From Azospirillum isscasi (GTDB lineage Bacteria > Pseudomonadota > Alphaproteobacteria > Azospirillales > Azospirillaceae), in the NCBI RefSeq assembly GCF_030849505.1, contig NZ_JAUJFI010000002.1:1-64000 (forward strand): a stretch of 64,000 bases of DNA. Reading direction: 5' to 3'. A program made the position numbers and the translations under genes. Each line of letters starts with the position of its first letter. Position 1 is the first letter of the stretch. The notes below the pieces were generated by a model that was not told the DNA's origin, did not search any database, and saw only the letters and a program-made list of their open reading frames with translations. Positions 52,054-60,511 of this stretch are shown here, one piece after another.

Positions 52054-53880
52054 ATGAATCTTCGTAACGTCGCCATCATCGCGCACGTTGACCACGGCAA
52101 GACCACCCTGGTCGATCAGCTCCTCAAGCAGGCCGGTTCGTTCCGCGAGAACCAGCAGGTCGCCGAACGCGCCATGGACTCCAACGACCTGGAGCGCGAG
52201 CGCGGCATCACCATCCTGGCCAAGTGCACGTCGGTCCTGTGGAACGACCTGCGCATCAACATCGTGGACACCCCCGGCCACGCCGATTTCGGCGGCGAGG
52301 TCGAGCGCATCCTCTCCATGGTGGACGGCGTGGTCCTGCTCTGCGACGCCGCCGAAGGGCCGCTGCCGCAGACCAAGTTCGTGCTGGGCAAGGCGCTGAA
52401 GCTGGGCCTGCGCCCGATCGTCGTCATCAACAAGGTGGACCGCCCCGACGGCCGTCCGCACGAGGTGCATGACGAGGTGTTCGACCTCTTCGCCTCGCTC
52501 GACGCCTCGAACGAGCAGCTCGACTTCCCGACCCTGTTCGCCTCGGGCCGCAACGGCTGGGCGACCACGGACCTGGAGAACGGCGCCCGCGAGACGCTGA
52601 CCCCGCTGTTCGAGCTGATCCGCGACCACGTCCCGGCGCCGAAGGTGGAGGAGGATCTGCCCTTCACCATGCTGGCGACCACGCTGGAGGCGAACCCCTA
52701 TCTGGGCCGCATCCTGACCGGCCGCATCCAGACCGGCAGCGTCAAGGTCAACATGGCCATCAAGTCGCTGAGCCGCGACGGCAAGCTGATCGAGAACGCC
52801 CGCGTCAGCAAGGTCCTGGCCTTCCGCGGCCTGGAGCGCGTTCCGGTGGACGAGGCGCACGCCGGCGACATCGTGGCGCTGGCCGGCCTGACCACCACCA
52901 CCGTCGCCGACACCATCTGCGTGCCGGAAGTGACCGAGCCGCTGGCCGCCCAGCCGATCGACCCGCCCACCCTGGCGATGACCTTCTCGGTCAACGACAG
53001 CCCGCTGGCCGGCCGCGAGGGCGACAAGGTCACCAGCCGCATGATCCGCGACCGCCTGATGCGCGAGGCCGAAGGCAACGTGGCGCTCCGCGTCAGCGAC
53101 ACCGAGGGCGGCGACGCCTTCGAGGTGGCGGGCCGCGGCGAACTCCAGCTCGGCATCCTGATCGAAACGATGCGCCGCGAGGGTTACGAACTGGCCATCA
53201 GCCGCCCGCGCGTGCTGTTCAAGACCGACCCGCTGAACGGCCAGCGCCTGGAGCCGATCGAGGAAGTCGTCGTCGACGTGGACGAGGAGTTCTCCGGCAC
53301 CGTCGTGCAGAAGATGGCGGAGCGCAAGGCCGACCTCATCGAGATGCGCCCGTCGGGCGGCGGCAAGACCCGCATCGTCTTCCACGCCCCGTCGCGCGGC
53401 CTGATCGGCTACCAGGGCGAGTTCCTGACCGACACGCGCGGCACCGGCATCATGAACCGGCTGTTCCACGGCTACGCCCCCTACAAGGGCACCATCGCCG
53501 GCCGGCGCACCGGCGTGCTGATCTCCAACGCCGACGGCACCGCGGTGGCCTACGCGCTGTGGAACCTGGAGGATCGCGGCCCGATGCTGATCGATCCGGG
53601 CGTTCCGGTCTATCAGGGCATGATCATCGGCGAGCACACCCGCGGCAATGACCTTGAGGTCAACGTCATCAAGGGCAAGCAGCTCACCAACATCCGCACC
53701 ACCAGCAAGGACGAGGCGGTCCGCCTGACCCCGCCGATCCAGATGACGCTGGAGCGCGCCCTGTCCTACATCGGCGACGACGAACTGGTGGAGGTGACGC
53801 CGAAGTCCATCCGCCTGCGCAAGCGCTACCTCGACCCGAACGAGCGCAAGCGCCACGCCCGCGCGGCGGAAGCGAGCTGA
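52054..53880 (+). CDS. typA: Ribosome-associated translational GTPase TypA/BipA
   Basis: TypA is an EF-G-like GTPase that helps ribosome assembly and stress adaptation, including cold growth. The protein has 608 residues. The G motifs are AHVDHGKTT (near residues 11-19), DTPGHADF and NKVD. The C-terminal region, with [20 protein letters not shown] and later [12 protein letters not shown]-like [17 protein letters not shown], is typical. The start is [13 protein letters not shown]; a frame 52 codons longer is the leader read through. It has a structured leader and a clear terminator. Confidence 0.96.
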   Translation: MNLRNVAIIAHVDHGKTTLVDQLLKQAGSFRENQQVAERAMDSNDLERERGITILAKCTSVLWNDLRINIVDTPGHADFGGEVERILSMVDGVVLLCDAAEGPLPQTKFVLGKALKLGLRPIVVINKVDRPDGRPHEVHDEVFDLFASLDASNEQLDFPTLFASGRNGWATTDLENGARETLTPLFELIRDHVPAPKVEEDLPFTMLATTLEANPYLGRILTGRIQTGSVKVNMAIKSLSRDGKLIENARVSKVLAFRGLERVPVDEAHAGDIVALAGLTTTTVADTICVPEVTEPLAAQPIDPPTLAMTFSVNDSPLAGREGDKVTSRMIRDRLMREAEGNVALRVSDTEGGDAFEVAGRGELQLGILIETMRREGYELAISRPRVLFKTDPLNGQRLEPIEEVVVDVDEEFSGTVVQKMAERKADLIEMRPSGGGKTRIVFHAPSRGLIGYQGEFLTDTRGTGIMNRLFHGYAPYKGTIAGRRTGVLISNADGTAVAYALWNLEDRGPMLIDPGVPVYQGMIIGEHTRGNDLEVNVIKGKQLTNIRTTSKDEAVRLTPPIQMTLERALSYIGDDELVEVTPKSIRLRKRYLDPNERKRHARAAEAS

Positions 53881-53909
53881 GGCTTCAAGGCATAGTGTTT
53901 CCGGGAACG

Positions 53910-53940
53910 CGGGAGGGCTTCGGCTCTCCCGTTTTCTTTT
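53910..53940 (+). terminator. Rho-independent terminator of typA
   Basis: CGGGAG and CTCCCG form the stem base, with a GC-TTCG-GC tip, followed by TTTTCTTTT. It lies 29 bases after the stop codon. Confidence 0.92.
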
Positions 53941-53989
53941 CAGCGCCGGCGTTCATGGTTACTCTTCCGGAAAAGCATGCGGAGGGGCC

Positions 53990-54493
53990 ATGTCGGGACG
54001 CGAACATCATTACAGCACGGCGGTCACCTGGACGGGCAACCAGGGAACCGGAACCTCGGGCTACAAAGCCTACAGCCGCGACATCGAGATCGCCGCGCCG
54101 GGCAAGCCGCCGATCCCCGCTTCCTCGGACCCGGCCTTCCGTGGCGACCCGGCCCGCTACAATCCCGAAGACATGCTGGTGGCCTCGCTCTCGGCTTGCC
54201 ACATGCTGTGGTACCTGCATCTGTGCGCCGTGAACGGCGTCACCGTGACCGCCTACAGCGACCCGGCGACCGGCACCATGGCGGAGGATTCCGGCGGCGG
54301 GGGCCGCTTCACCGTAGTGGTCCTGCGCCCCCAGGTCACCCTGGCCCCCGGCAGCGACGCTGCGAAGGCCGAGGCCCTGCACCACGAGGCCCACGAAAAA
54401 TGCTTCATCGCCAATTCGGTGAATTTCCCGGTGCGGGTCGAGGCGCAGACCGTCACGTCCTCGGCAGGCGGTCGCGCCGATCCCCCAGCCTGA
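53990..54493 (+). CDS. OsmC family protein
   Basis: This 167-residue protein matches OsmC/Ohr-like proteins, which reduce organic peroxides with a pair of cysteines. The first is in LVASLSACHMLWYLHL (Cys near residue 70) and the second in AHEKCFIANSVNFPV (near residue 133), so both catalytic cysteines are kept. YNPEDMLVASLSACH is the family signature. The ATG is preceded by GGAGGGG. It stands alone after the typA terminator. Confidence 0.9.
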   Translation: MSGREHHYSTAVTWTGNQGTGTSGYKAYSRDIEIAAPGKPPIPASSDPAFRGDPARYNPEDMLVASLSACHMLWYLHLCAVNGVTVTAYSDPATGTMAEDSGGGGRFTVVVLRPQVTLAPGSDAAKAEALHHEAHEKCFIANSVNFPVRVEAQTVTSSAGGRADPPA

Positions 54494-54563
54494 CCCTCCC
54501 CACCTTCGGCGCCACCTGATGCACACATCTGTAACCTGCTGATCTGAAATGGATTTCTTTCAT

Positions 54564-54706
54564 CGTCACCCCCGCGAAGCCGGGGTCCAGGGGACTCCGC
54601 ATATAAGTGTTTGAGCAGGCTGGATTCCCGCCTCTCCCGCTGGCAAAGCCAGCGCTGACCGCGTCAGGCGGATCGAAGATCCGCTGAACGCCTTCGCGGG
54701 AATGAC
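54564..54706. repeat. MITE-like or REP-like element
   Basis: The ends CGTCACCCCCGCGAA and TTCGCGGGAATGACG are inverted repeats with 13 of 15 matches. Internal hairpins GCTGGC/GCCAGC and GCGGATC/GATCCGC are visible. This type of element (CGTCATTCCCGCGAA ends) is dispersed in many bacterial genomes. Confidence 0.6.
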
Positions 54707-54776
54707 GGGTATAGAGAGGCCGCTTTCGCCCCTCATTCCTCTCCGCCGCATCCGGGAGGATGGCTGCCCCTTGCGT

Positions 54777-54803
54777 CATTAAATGAATGGAATTAATTTA
54801 ATG
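54777..54803. promoter_or_regulatory. Candidate TetR operator
   Basis: CATTAAAT and ATTTAATG are perfect inverted arms around an 11-base AT-rich spacer, 29 bases before the membrane protein gene that precedes the TetR gene. This is a good place for autorepression of the pair. Confidence 0.55.
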
Positions 54804-54832
54804 AAGTTCACAAAACCGCTCAGGGTGTCACC

Positions 54833-55279
54833 ATGCCCATACCGCCGCACACCGGCCAGCACGCCCCGGACGCTCCGCCTCCCAACCCGGTCCGCACGCT
54901 CGCCCTCGGTGCGCTGGCCGGGTTGGCGATTCTCAAGGCCGTGATGCTGGCCGGACAGTTCACGCAGACGGAGCCCTACCCGCCCCTGCAGTTCGCCCCG
55001 CTGTTCGCCTCGTCCCTCGCGCTCAGCGCGCTGTGCGCCGCACTGATGCTCGTGCGATCGCGCTGGTTCGCGCTGCCGACGGCGGCCGTCATCCTGGAAT
55101 CGCTGCTCTCCTTCGGCCCGCACAAGCTCTATCCGGGACCGCCGCCGGTCTTTGCCCAGACGGTCGCCGTCTATCCGGCCATCGCCGTGGGAAGCGTCCT
55201 GATCGGCGTTCTCGCCGCGGCAAGCTGGAAGCTGTACCGCCCCACCGCCAGAGGCCGCTCCCATGGTTCGCCCGCGTAA
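54833..55279 (+). CDS. Small integral membrane protein, unknown function
   Basis: This 148-residue protein has about four membrane helices (near residues 20-40, 53-73, 76-95 and 110-132). The first contains TLALGALAGLAILKAVMLAG. There is no signal peptide. It overlaps the TetR gene by 17 bases, and an operator-like palindrome precedes it, so the regulator probably controls it. I do not recognise the family. Confidence 0.65.
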   Translation: MPIPPHTGQHAPDAPPPNPVRTLALGALAGLAILKAVMLAGQFTQTEPYPPLQFAPLFASSLALSALCAALMLVRSRWFALPTAAVILESLLSFGPHKLYPGPPPVFAQTVAVYPAIAVGSVLIGVLAAASWKLYRPTARGRSHGSPA

Positions 55280-55991
55280 CGACGAGCGGATCGACATCCG
55301 CAGCCGGGCCGTCGAAGCGGCGGCGCGGCTGTTCGTCGAACGCGGAACCGAACGGGTCACGCTTCAGGACATCGCGGCTGACGTGGGGTGCCGGGCGCCG
55401 GCCCTCTACCGCTACTTCCCGAACAAGGAAGCCCTTCTGCTGGAGGTCCACGACGAGGGGTTCCGCCGCCTCTACGCCTTCAAGGCGGATGCCGGACGGG
55501 CGGCGGGCGGCGATGCCGTGGCGCGGCTCCGGCTGGGTGGCTTGGCCTATATCCGCTTCGCTCTGGAGAACCCGAATCTGTACGAGTTGATGTTCAACGA
55601 CCGCGGCCCGCACCGCCGCCTCGAAGAACTGCGCGCGTCGAGATCGGAAGGCGCCGCAGACGGCACCGAAGACATGGCGCAACGCTGTCTGCGCTTCCTG
55701 GAAACATCCATCCGGGACTGTCAGGCGGCGGGATATCTGCAAGGGTTGGACACGGAGACCGCCGCCTTCACCTTCTGGTCGGCGGTCCATGGAGCGGCCA
55801 GCCTCGCCTTGCGCGGGCGGGGACCATTCGACGTTTCACGGGTGGACGCCACGGTGGCCCAAAGGGCGGTGGTCCAGACGGTCGAAACCATGATGGCGCT
55901 GGTGGCGGCATCCCGCCGAACGAACACGGACGGAACCGCTCCGGCGGGAGACGGCGCGGCGCGGCCCGCCGCCCCCGCCGGCGATCCTTAA
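55263..55991 (+). CDS. TetR/AcrR family transcriptional regulator
   Basis: This 242-residue regulator has an N-terminal TetR helix-turn-helix: RAVEAAARLFVERGTERVTL, then DIAADVGCRAPALYRYFPNK (residues about 38-57). The C-terminal ligand domain contains RFALENPNLYELMFNDRGPH, as in the WHG/TetR_C_33-like group. The last 25 residues are low-complexity Ala/Gly/Pro. It overlaps the membrane protein gene and is convergent with the next gene by four bases. The ligand is unknown. Confidence 0.88.
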   Translation: MVRPRNDERIDIRSRAVEAAARLFVERGTERVTLQDIAADVGCRAPALYRYFPNKEALLLEVHDEGFRRLYAFKADAGRAAGGDAVARLRLGGLAYIRFALENPNLYELMFNDRGPHRRLEELRASRSEGAADGTEDMAQRCLRFLETSIRDCQAAGYLQGLDTETAAFTFWSAVHGAASLALRGRGPFDVSRVDATVAQRAVVQTVETMMALVAASRRTNTDGTAPAGDGAARPAAPAGDP

Positions 55992-56170
55992 TCCCTCAGG
56001 CTCTTCTTCTTGATGTCGGGCTTCTCGCCCAATTCGTCGAACTTCTCCTGGACGGGCTTGTCGGGGTCGCCCGACGCCCGCCCGGTCTCCTCGACGAGCT
56101 TGTCCTCGATCCGCTGGGCGGCGTCGGACGGGGCATCGTCCTTGCGATGCCCCCGCTCCTCCGTACCCAT
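55988..56170 (-). CDS. Very small hydrophilic protein after csbD
   Basis: This 60-residue protein starts MGTEERGHRKDDAPSDAAQR and contains DPDKPVQEKFDELGEKPDIK. It is charged and probably disordered. Its ATG overlaps the csbD stop by one base (TGATG), so translation is coupled. Its stop overlaps the TetR gene end on the other strand by four bases. It may be a stress protein, from its partner. The family is not recognised. Confidence 0.6.
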   Translation of the reverse strand: MGTEERGHRKDDAPSDAAQRIEDKLVEETGRASGDPDKPVQEKFDELGEKPDIKKKSLRD

Positions 56171-56346
56171 CACTTGTCGCCCCGGAACACGTCCTTCACC
56201 TTTCCGATCACCTTGTCGATCTTGCCCTCGGCCTTGTCGGCACGGCCTTCGTCCTTCAGGTCCTGGTTGCCGGTCAGGTCGCCGGCCTGCTTCTTGACCT
56301 CGCCCTTCAGCTCCTTGCCGGCGCCGGTGATGCGATCGGTGTTCAT
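56170..56346 (-). CDS. CsbD family stress protein
   Basis: This 58-residue protein begins MNTDRITGAGKELKGEVKKQ and continues AGDLTGNQDLKDEGRADKAE, the CsbD pattern. CsbD-like proteins are small, very hydrophilic and induced in general stress; their molecular role is unknown. GAGGGAGAGGG lies just before the ATG. An EcfG-like promoter is found 39 bases upstream. Its stop overlaps the next gene (TGATG). Confidence 0.88.
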   Translation of the reverse strand: MNTDRITGAGKELKGEVKKQAGDLTGNQDLKDEGRADKAEGKIDKVIGKVKDVFRGDK

Positions 56347-56384
56347 GATGCCCTCTCCCTCGAAGAGTGATTTCAGGCATCGTC

Positions 56385-56409
56385 AACAAGGCCGCGCGGG
56401 AAACGTCCC
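56385..56409 (-). promoter_or_regulatory. EcfG-like promoter upstream of csbD
   Basis: Read leftwards, GGGAC and GTT are 17 bases apart, with T before GTT. The same layout is found before the ferritin-like stress gene (35477-35501), where the first box is the consensus GGAAC. Here it has one change. Confidence 0.5.
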
Positions 56410-56464
56410 GCCCCCGCTTGTCCGAAAAGGGAGAGGCACCCATCCCGTCCGGTTCGGGCGGGCC

Positions 56465-56878
56465 TCACTTTTGGCCCAACCCCTCCCCGATCTTTCGGGT
56501 CAGGCTGTCCCGCTCCTCCGGGCTGTAGCGCTCCGCGAAGCCCGACCCCCACACCGGTCCCGGCCACGCCGGGTCCGCCTTGGAGCGGGCGACGACATGC
56601 ACGTGAAGCTGTGGAACCAGATTGCCCAGCGCCCCGACATTGATCTTGTCCGGGGCGAACAGCGCCTCCAGCGTGCGCGAGGCCAGGGCGATCTCGTCCA
56701 TCAGACGGTGCCGGTCCTCCCGGGAAAGCTGGTGGATCTCCGTCAGGCCGGGCTGCGCCGGAACCAGGATCAGCCAGGGCCACACCCGGTTGTCCATCAG
56801 CAGCACGCGGCACAGCGGCAGTTGGGCGACGGGAGCCGTATCGGCCTCCAAACGGTCGTGCAGATGGAACATCGTCAT
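56465..56878 (-). CDS. HIT family protein
   Basis: This 137-residue protein has the histidine triad in the form LVPQLHVHVVARSKAD (near residues 94-109). FHLHDRLEADTAPVAQLPLC and DNRVWPWLILVPAQPGLTEI mark the N-terminal half. HIT proteins hydrolyse or transfer nucleotides on phosphates. The start is taken at MTMFHLHD, as the longer frame has no ribosome site. The substrate is unknown. Confidence 0.88.
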   Translation of the reverse strand: MTMFHLHDRLEADTAPVAQLPLCRVLLMDNRVWPWLILVPAQPGLTEIHQLSREDRHRLMDEIALASRTLEALFAPDKINVGALGNLVPQLHVHVVARSKADPAWPGPVWGSGFAERYSPEERDSLTRKIGEGLGQK

Positions 56879-57284
56879 GGGGTCCCGTGTCTTCCCTTCG
56901 GCTGGCAAGGTTTTCTTTGCGGCTTTCCGGGAAGAAAGCGCCAATCCGATGCGTTCGTCCAGTGAGGATTGCCGCCGGTGCAGGGCTGCGGCCATGCGCG
57001 TGGTTGCGGGACTAGGAAAAATGTATAAACTGCCCGGCGATCTTTGTTCGGCCCGGCGATGCTCCGGTCGGCGGCGTTTCAAGGGAAACGCGGGTCGCGC
57101 GGCGGAACAAGACGAGTCCAGCAACCAGGGTCAGGTACGGGTGTTCGGTCCGAAGGCGGTGTCGGGGCGGCGGGTCCCCCTGCCTGCCGATCGGAAGCGA
57201 ACGGTCTGCGGAATTGAGGAATGCCCGGCCGGGGCGGACAGTGCCAGGACGGCCGGCAGACGTTTGGGATAAAGAAAGACGGTC
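56879..57284. other. 406-base region upstream of the glucan synthase gene
   Basis: A TATAAA box (57024-57029) in an AT-rich patch and a perfect hairpin GCGTTTC/GAAACGC (57074-57091) are the only clear signals. They could be a promoter and a leader structure for the gene at 57285. No coding sequence is supported. Confidence 0.4.
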
Positions 57285-59894
57285 ATGCGCAAGTCGGCGA
57301 TCGCGGCTCTTCTTCTTGTCATCCTGGGCAACATCGGGGTCTGGGCGCTGTGGAACCGCCCGGTCGCCGAACGCTCCTGGGGCGGCGCCATCAGCGGCGT
57401 CGGCTACACCCCCTTCCATCCGGACAAGAGCCCGTCCAAGGGCGACAAGGCCTCGGCGGAGGACATCGAGAAGGACATGAAGGCCCTGGAGGGGTCGGTC
57501 AAGGGCGTGCGCATCTACTCCACCACCGACGGGTCGGAGCAGGCCGCACCCATCGCCCGCAAGTACGGGCTTCCGGTCACCGCGGGCGCCTGGATCACCG
57601 GCAAGCCGGAGATCGACGAGCCGGAAATCAACGGCCTGATCAAGCTGGCGCGCGACAACAACAACGTCCGCCGCGTCCTGGTCGGCAACGAGGCGATCCT
57701 GCGCGCCGACGTCACCGTCCCGCAGGCCATCGAGTACATCAAGCGCGTGAAGAAGAAGGTCAACGTCCCGGTCTCCACCGCGGAGCCGTGGCACGTCTGG
57801 CTGGAGCATCCGGAACTGGCCGACGCGGTGGACTTCCTGGCCGTTCACCTGCTGCCCTACTGGGAAGGCGTGCCCGCCGACCAGTCGGTCGATTACGCCA
57901 TGTTCCGCTACAACGAGCTGAAGACCAAGTTCCCGAACAAGCACATCCTGATCTCGGAAATCGGCTGGCCGGCGGACGGCCCGTGGCGCCGCGGCGCCGA
58001 GGCGAGCCAGGTCAACCAGGCCAAGTTCATCCGCACCTTCCTGAACGTCGCGGCGCAGAACAAGCTCGACTACTTCATCATGGAAGCCTTCGACCAGCCC
58101 TGGAAGCGGGAGATCGAAGGCACCGCAGGCACGAGCTGGGGCCTGTGGGATGCATGGCGCAAGCCGAAGTTCCCGATGATCGGCGAGGTGACGGAGCTGC
58201 GGAACTGGCCGCTGCTGTGCGGAATCTCCATCGCCGTCGGCTTCCTGCCGCTCGTCTTCTTCCTGTGGCGCCGCGGCGGCGACCTGAAGTTCGGCGGGCA
58301 GATCTTCTACGGCGCGATGATCCAGGGCGTGGCGTCAGTGCTGGTCTTCACCTTCACCGCGGCCAGCGTCGCCGGCCTCGCCACCACCACCGAGATCGCC
58401 TGGGGCATCCTGGTGTTCTGCCAGCTCGTCCTGCTCGCCGTCATGCTGATCGACGGGCTGGAACTGACCGAGGTCGTCTGGCAGGACCGCTTCAAGCGCA
58501 AGTTCCAGCCCTGCTCGGCGGCCCCCCTGCCCAACGCGCCGAAGGTCTCCATCCACGTGCCCTGCTACAACGAGCCGCCGCACATGGTCATGGAGACGCT
58601 GGACGCGCTGGCCCGGCTGGACTACCCGAATTACGAGGTCCTGCTGCTCGACAACAACACCAAGGACCCGGCGGTCTGGCGCCCGGTCGAGGAGTACTGC
58701 CGCAAGCTGGGGCCGAAGTTCCGCTTCTTCCACCTGGACAACTGGCCGGGCTTCAAGGCCGGCGCGCTGAACTTCGGCCTCGCCCAGACGGCGCCGGACG
58801 CCCAGCACATCGCCGTCATCGACAGCGACTATCAGGTCCATCCCGACTGGCTGAAGGCGACCATCCCGCATTTCGACCGGCCCGAGGTCGGCTTCGTGCA
58901 GTCCCCGCAGGACTATCGCGACTGGAGCCACGACCTGTTCCAGCGGATGATCAACTGGGAGTACGCCGGCTTCTTCCACATCGGCATGATCCAGCGCAAC
59001 GAGCGCAACGCGATCATCCAGCACGGCACCATGACCATCATCCGCAAGTCGGCGCTGGAGGAGGTCGGGCGCTGGGGCGAGTGGTGCATCACCGAAGACG
59101 CCGACCTCGGCCTGCGCCTGTTCGAGCATAAGTACGAGGCCGTCTACATGCCGGAAAGCTACGGCAAGGGCCTCGTCCCCGACAGCTTCTCCGCCTACAA
59201 GACGCAGCGTTTCCGCTGGGCCTACGGCGCCGTGCAGATCCTGAAGCATCACTGGCGCGACCTGCTGCCGGGCGGCCCGCGCCTGACCGCCGGGCAGAAG
59301 TACCACTTCATCACCGGCTGGCTGCCCTGGTTCGCCGACGCCGCCCACATGATCTTCGGCATCGCCGGAATCATCTGGTCGCTGGGCCTGCTGGCCTTCC
59401 CGAAATATTTCGAGTTCCCGCCCAGCGTCTTCATGATCCCGACGCTCAGCGTCTTCGCCTTCAAGGTCGGCGCCTCGCTCTGGCTGTACGAGGCGCGGGT
59501 GAAGTGCGGCTTCTGGGACAAGGTGGGGGCCGCCATCGCCGGCATGGCCCTGACCCACACGGTGGGCCGCGCCATGTGGCTGGGCATGTTCACCTCCGGG
59601 CGCCCCTTCGTCCGCACGCCGAAGTGCGAGAACCAGCCGGCGCTGATGCAGGCTTTCCTGATGGCGCGGGAGGAGATCGCTCTGCTGCTCGGCCTGTGGG
59701 GTGCCGCGCTGGCCATCGTCCTGGTGTTCGGTCACGAGAACCGCGACGCCTTCATGTGGTCGGGCCTTCTGGTGGTGCAGTCGCTGCCCTACCTGTCGGC
59801 CTTCATCACCGCGCTGATCAACGCCTTCCCGAACATCGGGCTGGGCAAGCAGCGTCCGGAACCCACGGAAGCCGCCGGAGCCGGGGCCGACTGA
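57285..59894 (+). CDS. GH17-GT2 fusion, cyclic beta-1,3-glucan synthase-like (NdvB-like)
   Basis: This 869-residue membrane protein joins a glycoside hydrolase family 17 domain (about residues 30-300) to a family 2 glycosyltransferase. The GH17 catalytic residues seem intact: Glu136 in VGNEAIL and Glu225 in ISEIGWPADGP. Several membrane helices (from about residue 305) lead into the GT2 domain with VSIHVPCYNEPPHMVMETLD (about residue 423), DSDYQVHPDW, TEDADLGLRLFE and QRFRWAYGA. Further helices follow. The layout suggests polymerisation followed by transglycosylation or cyclisation in the periplasm, as in Bradyrhizobium NdvB/NdvC and the cyclic glucans of Azospirillum. A terminator follows. 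Confidence 0.88.
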   Translation: MRKSAIAALLLVILGNIGVWALWNRPVAERSWGGAISGVGYTPFHPDKSPSKGDKASAEDIEKDMKALEGSVKGVRIYSTTDGSEQAAPIARKYGLPVTAGAWITGKPEIDEPEINGLIKLARDNNNVRRVLVGNEAILRADVTVPQAIEYIKRVKKKVNVPVSTAEPWHVWLEHPELADAVDFLAVHLLPYWEGVPADQSVDYAMFRYNELKTKFPNKHILISEIGWPADGPWRRGAEASQVNQAKFIRTFLNVAAQNKLDYFIMEAFDQPWKREIEGTAGTSWGLWDAWRKPKFPMIGEVTELRNWPLLCGISIAVGFLPLVFFLWRRGGDLKFGGQIFYGAMIQGVASVLVFTFTAASVAGLATTTEIAWGILVFCQLVLLAVMLIDGLELTEVVWQDRFKRKFQPCSAAPLPNAPKVSIHVPCYNEPPHMVMETLDALARLDYPNYEVLLLDNNTKDPAVWRPVEEYCRKLGPKFRFFHLDNWPGFKAGALNFGLAQTAPDAQHIAVIDSDYQVHPDWLKATIPHFDRPEVGFVQSPQDYRDWSHDLFQRMINWEYAGFFHIGMIQRNERNAIIQHGTMTIIRKSALEEVGRWGEWCITEDADLGLRLFEHKYEAVYMPESYGKGLVPDSFSAYKTQRFRWAYGAVQILKHHWRDLLPGGPRLTAGQKYHFITGWLPWFADAAHMIFGIAGIIWSLGLLAFPKYFEFPPSVFMIPTLSVFAFKVGASLWLYEARVKCGFWDKVGAAIAGMALTHTVGRAMWLGMFTSGRPFVRTPKCENQPALMQAFLMAREEIALLLGLWGAALAIVLVFGHENRDAFMWSGLLVVQSLPYLSAFITALINAFPNIGLGKQRPEPTEAAGAGAD

Positions 59895-59935
59895 CCATCC
59901 TTGGACGCCGGGCCACGAAACGGGCCATGAGAACA

Positions 59936-59964
59936 GAAAGCCCCGCCGCGATGGCGGGGCTTTC
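59936..59964 (+). terminator. Rho-independent terminator of the glucan synthase gene
   Basis: GAAAGCCCCGCC pairs perfectly with GGCGGGGCTTTC over a five-base loop and runs into TTCGTTTCG. It lies 41 bases after the stop codon. Confidence 0.88.
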
Positions 59965-59982
59965 TTCGTTTCGCCCGATCCG

Positions 59983-60270
59983 TCACCCGTCTTGAGAATT
60001 CCGCTTCGCCATGGGACCGGCCCCGAGGGGCTCCGACGCGGGGTGGGCGGCGTTCATCTGGATCATCAGACGCTCGACGATCTGCATCGCGAGCCGGTGC
60101 ATGTTCGGGTCCTCGCCCTTGGCGTCGCGGTTCTGATGGGCGGCGGCGGCATCCTCCAGCGCGGCCTGCGCCTCCTCGATCCGCAACACACCGCGTTCCA
60201 CCAAGGCGAGCATAAGGGATTCACAAATCGAGAGGGCAGCCAAACCCGCCGCGTCCCGCTCCGCCGCCAT
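59983..60270 (-). CDS. Small soluble protein, unknown function
   Basis: This 95-residue protein starts MAAERDAAGLAALSICESLM and is mostly helical, with VERGVLRIEEAQAALEDAAA and MHRLAMQIVERLMIQMNAAH. A TTG at 60312 could extend it by 14 codons. The ATG is preferred because GGGGGG stands a few bases upstream. No family is recognised. It is divergent from the Crp/Fnr gene. Confidence 0.65.
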   Translation of the reverse strand: MAAERDAAGLAALSICESLMLALVERGVLRIEEAQAALEDAAAAHQNRDAKGEDPNMHRLAMQIVERLMIQMNAAHPASEPLGAGPMAKRNSQDG

Positions 60271-60388
60271 GCCGCCCCCCGCGCTCGTCAGTTCCCGAAC
60301 CAGGCCGTTCAAAAACCCCTTACGGCCAATGCCACCAACAGTTTTGTATATGATCCCTCACCTGTCCGGTCGAGAAAATCTTACCCCC

Positions 60389-60409
60389 ATTAACCTATGT
60401 TATAGATGG
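60389..60409. promoter_or_regulatory. ATTAACCTATG / GTTATAGAT motif before the Crp/Fnr gene
   Basis: ATTAACCTATG is followed directly by TTATAGATGG in an AT-rich gap. Both words recur about 1 kb away before the receiver-protein gene (61346-61356 and 61384-61396). It may be a shared promoter or operator. Confidence 0.4.
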
Positions 60410-60511
60410 TTTTGTCGTTTGGCTTAATCGTTCGAGGCCGCCCGTAATTGGGCTGGCCGAGGCGTTCGCTTCGAGGCGATAACTACCGGACGATCAAAGG
60501 CTGGAACAGAA

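Larger units (their letters stand above)
54494..54832. other. 339-base intergenic region with a MITE-like repeat and an operator-like palindrome
   Basis: It contains a 143-base element with inverted ends (54564-54706) and an AT-rich perfect inverted repeat (54777-54803) before the next gene. No coding sequence is supported. Confidence 0.6.

Noticed and set aside
51784-53856. Leftward open frame of 690 codons opposite typA
   Set aside because: It is antisense to the highly conserved TypA and is composed of GC-skewed residues without motifs.
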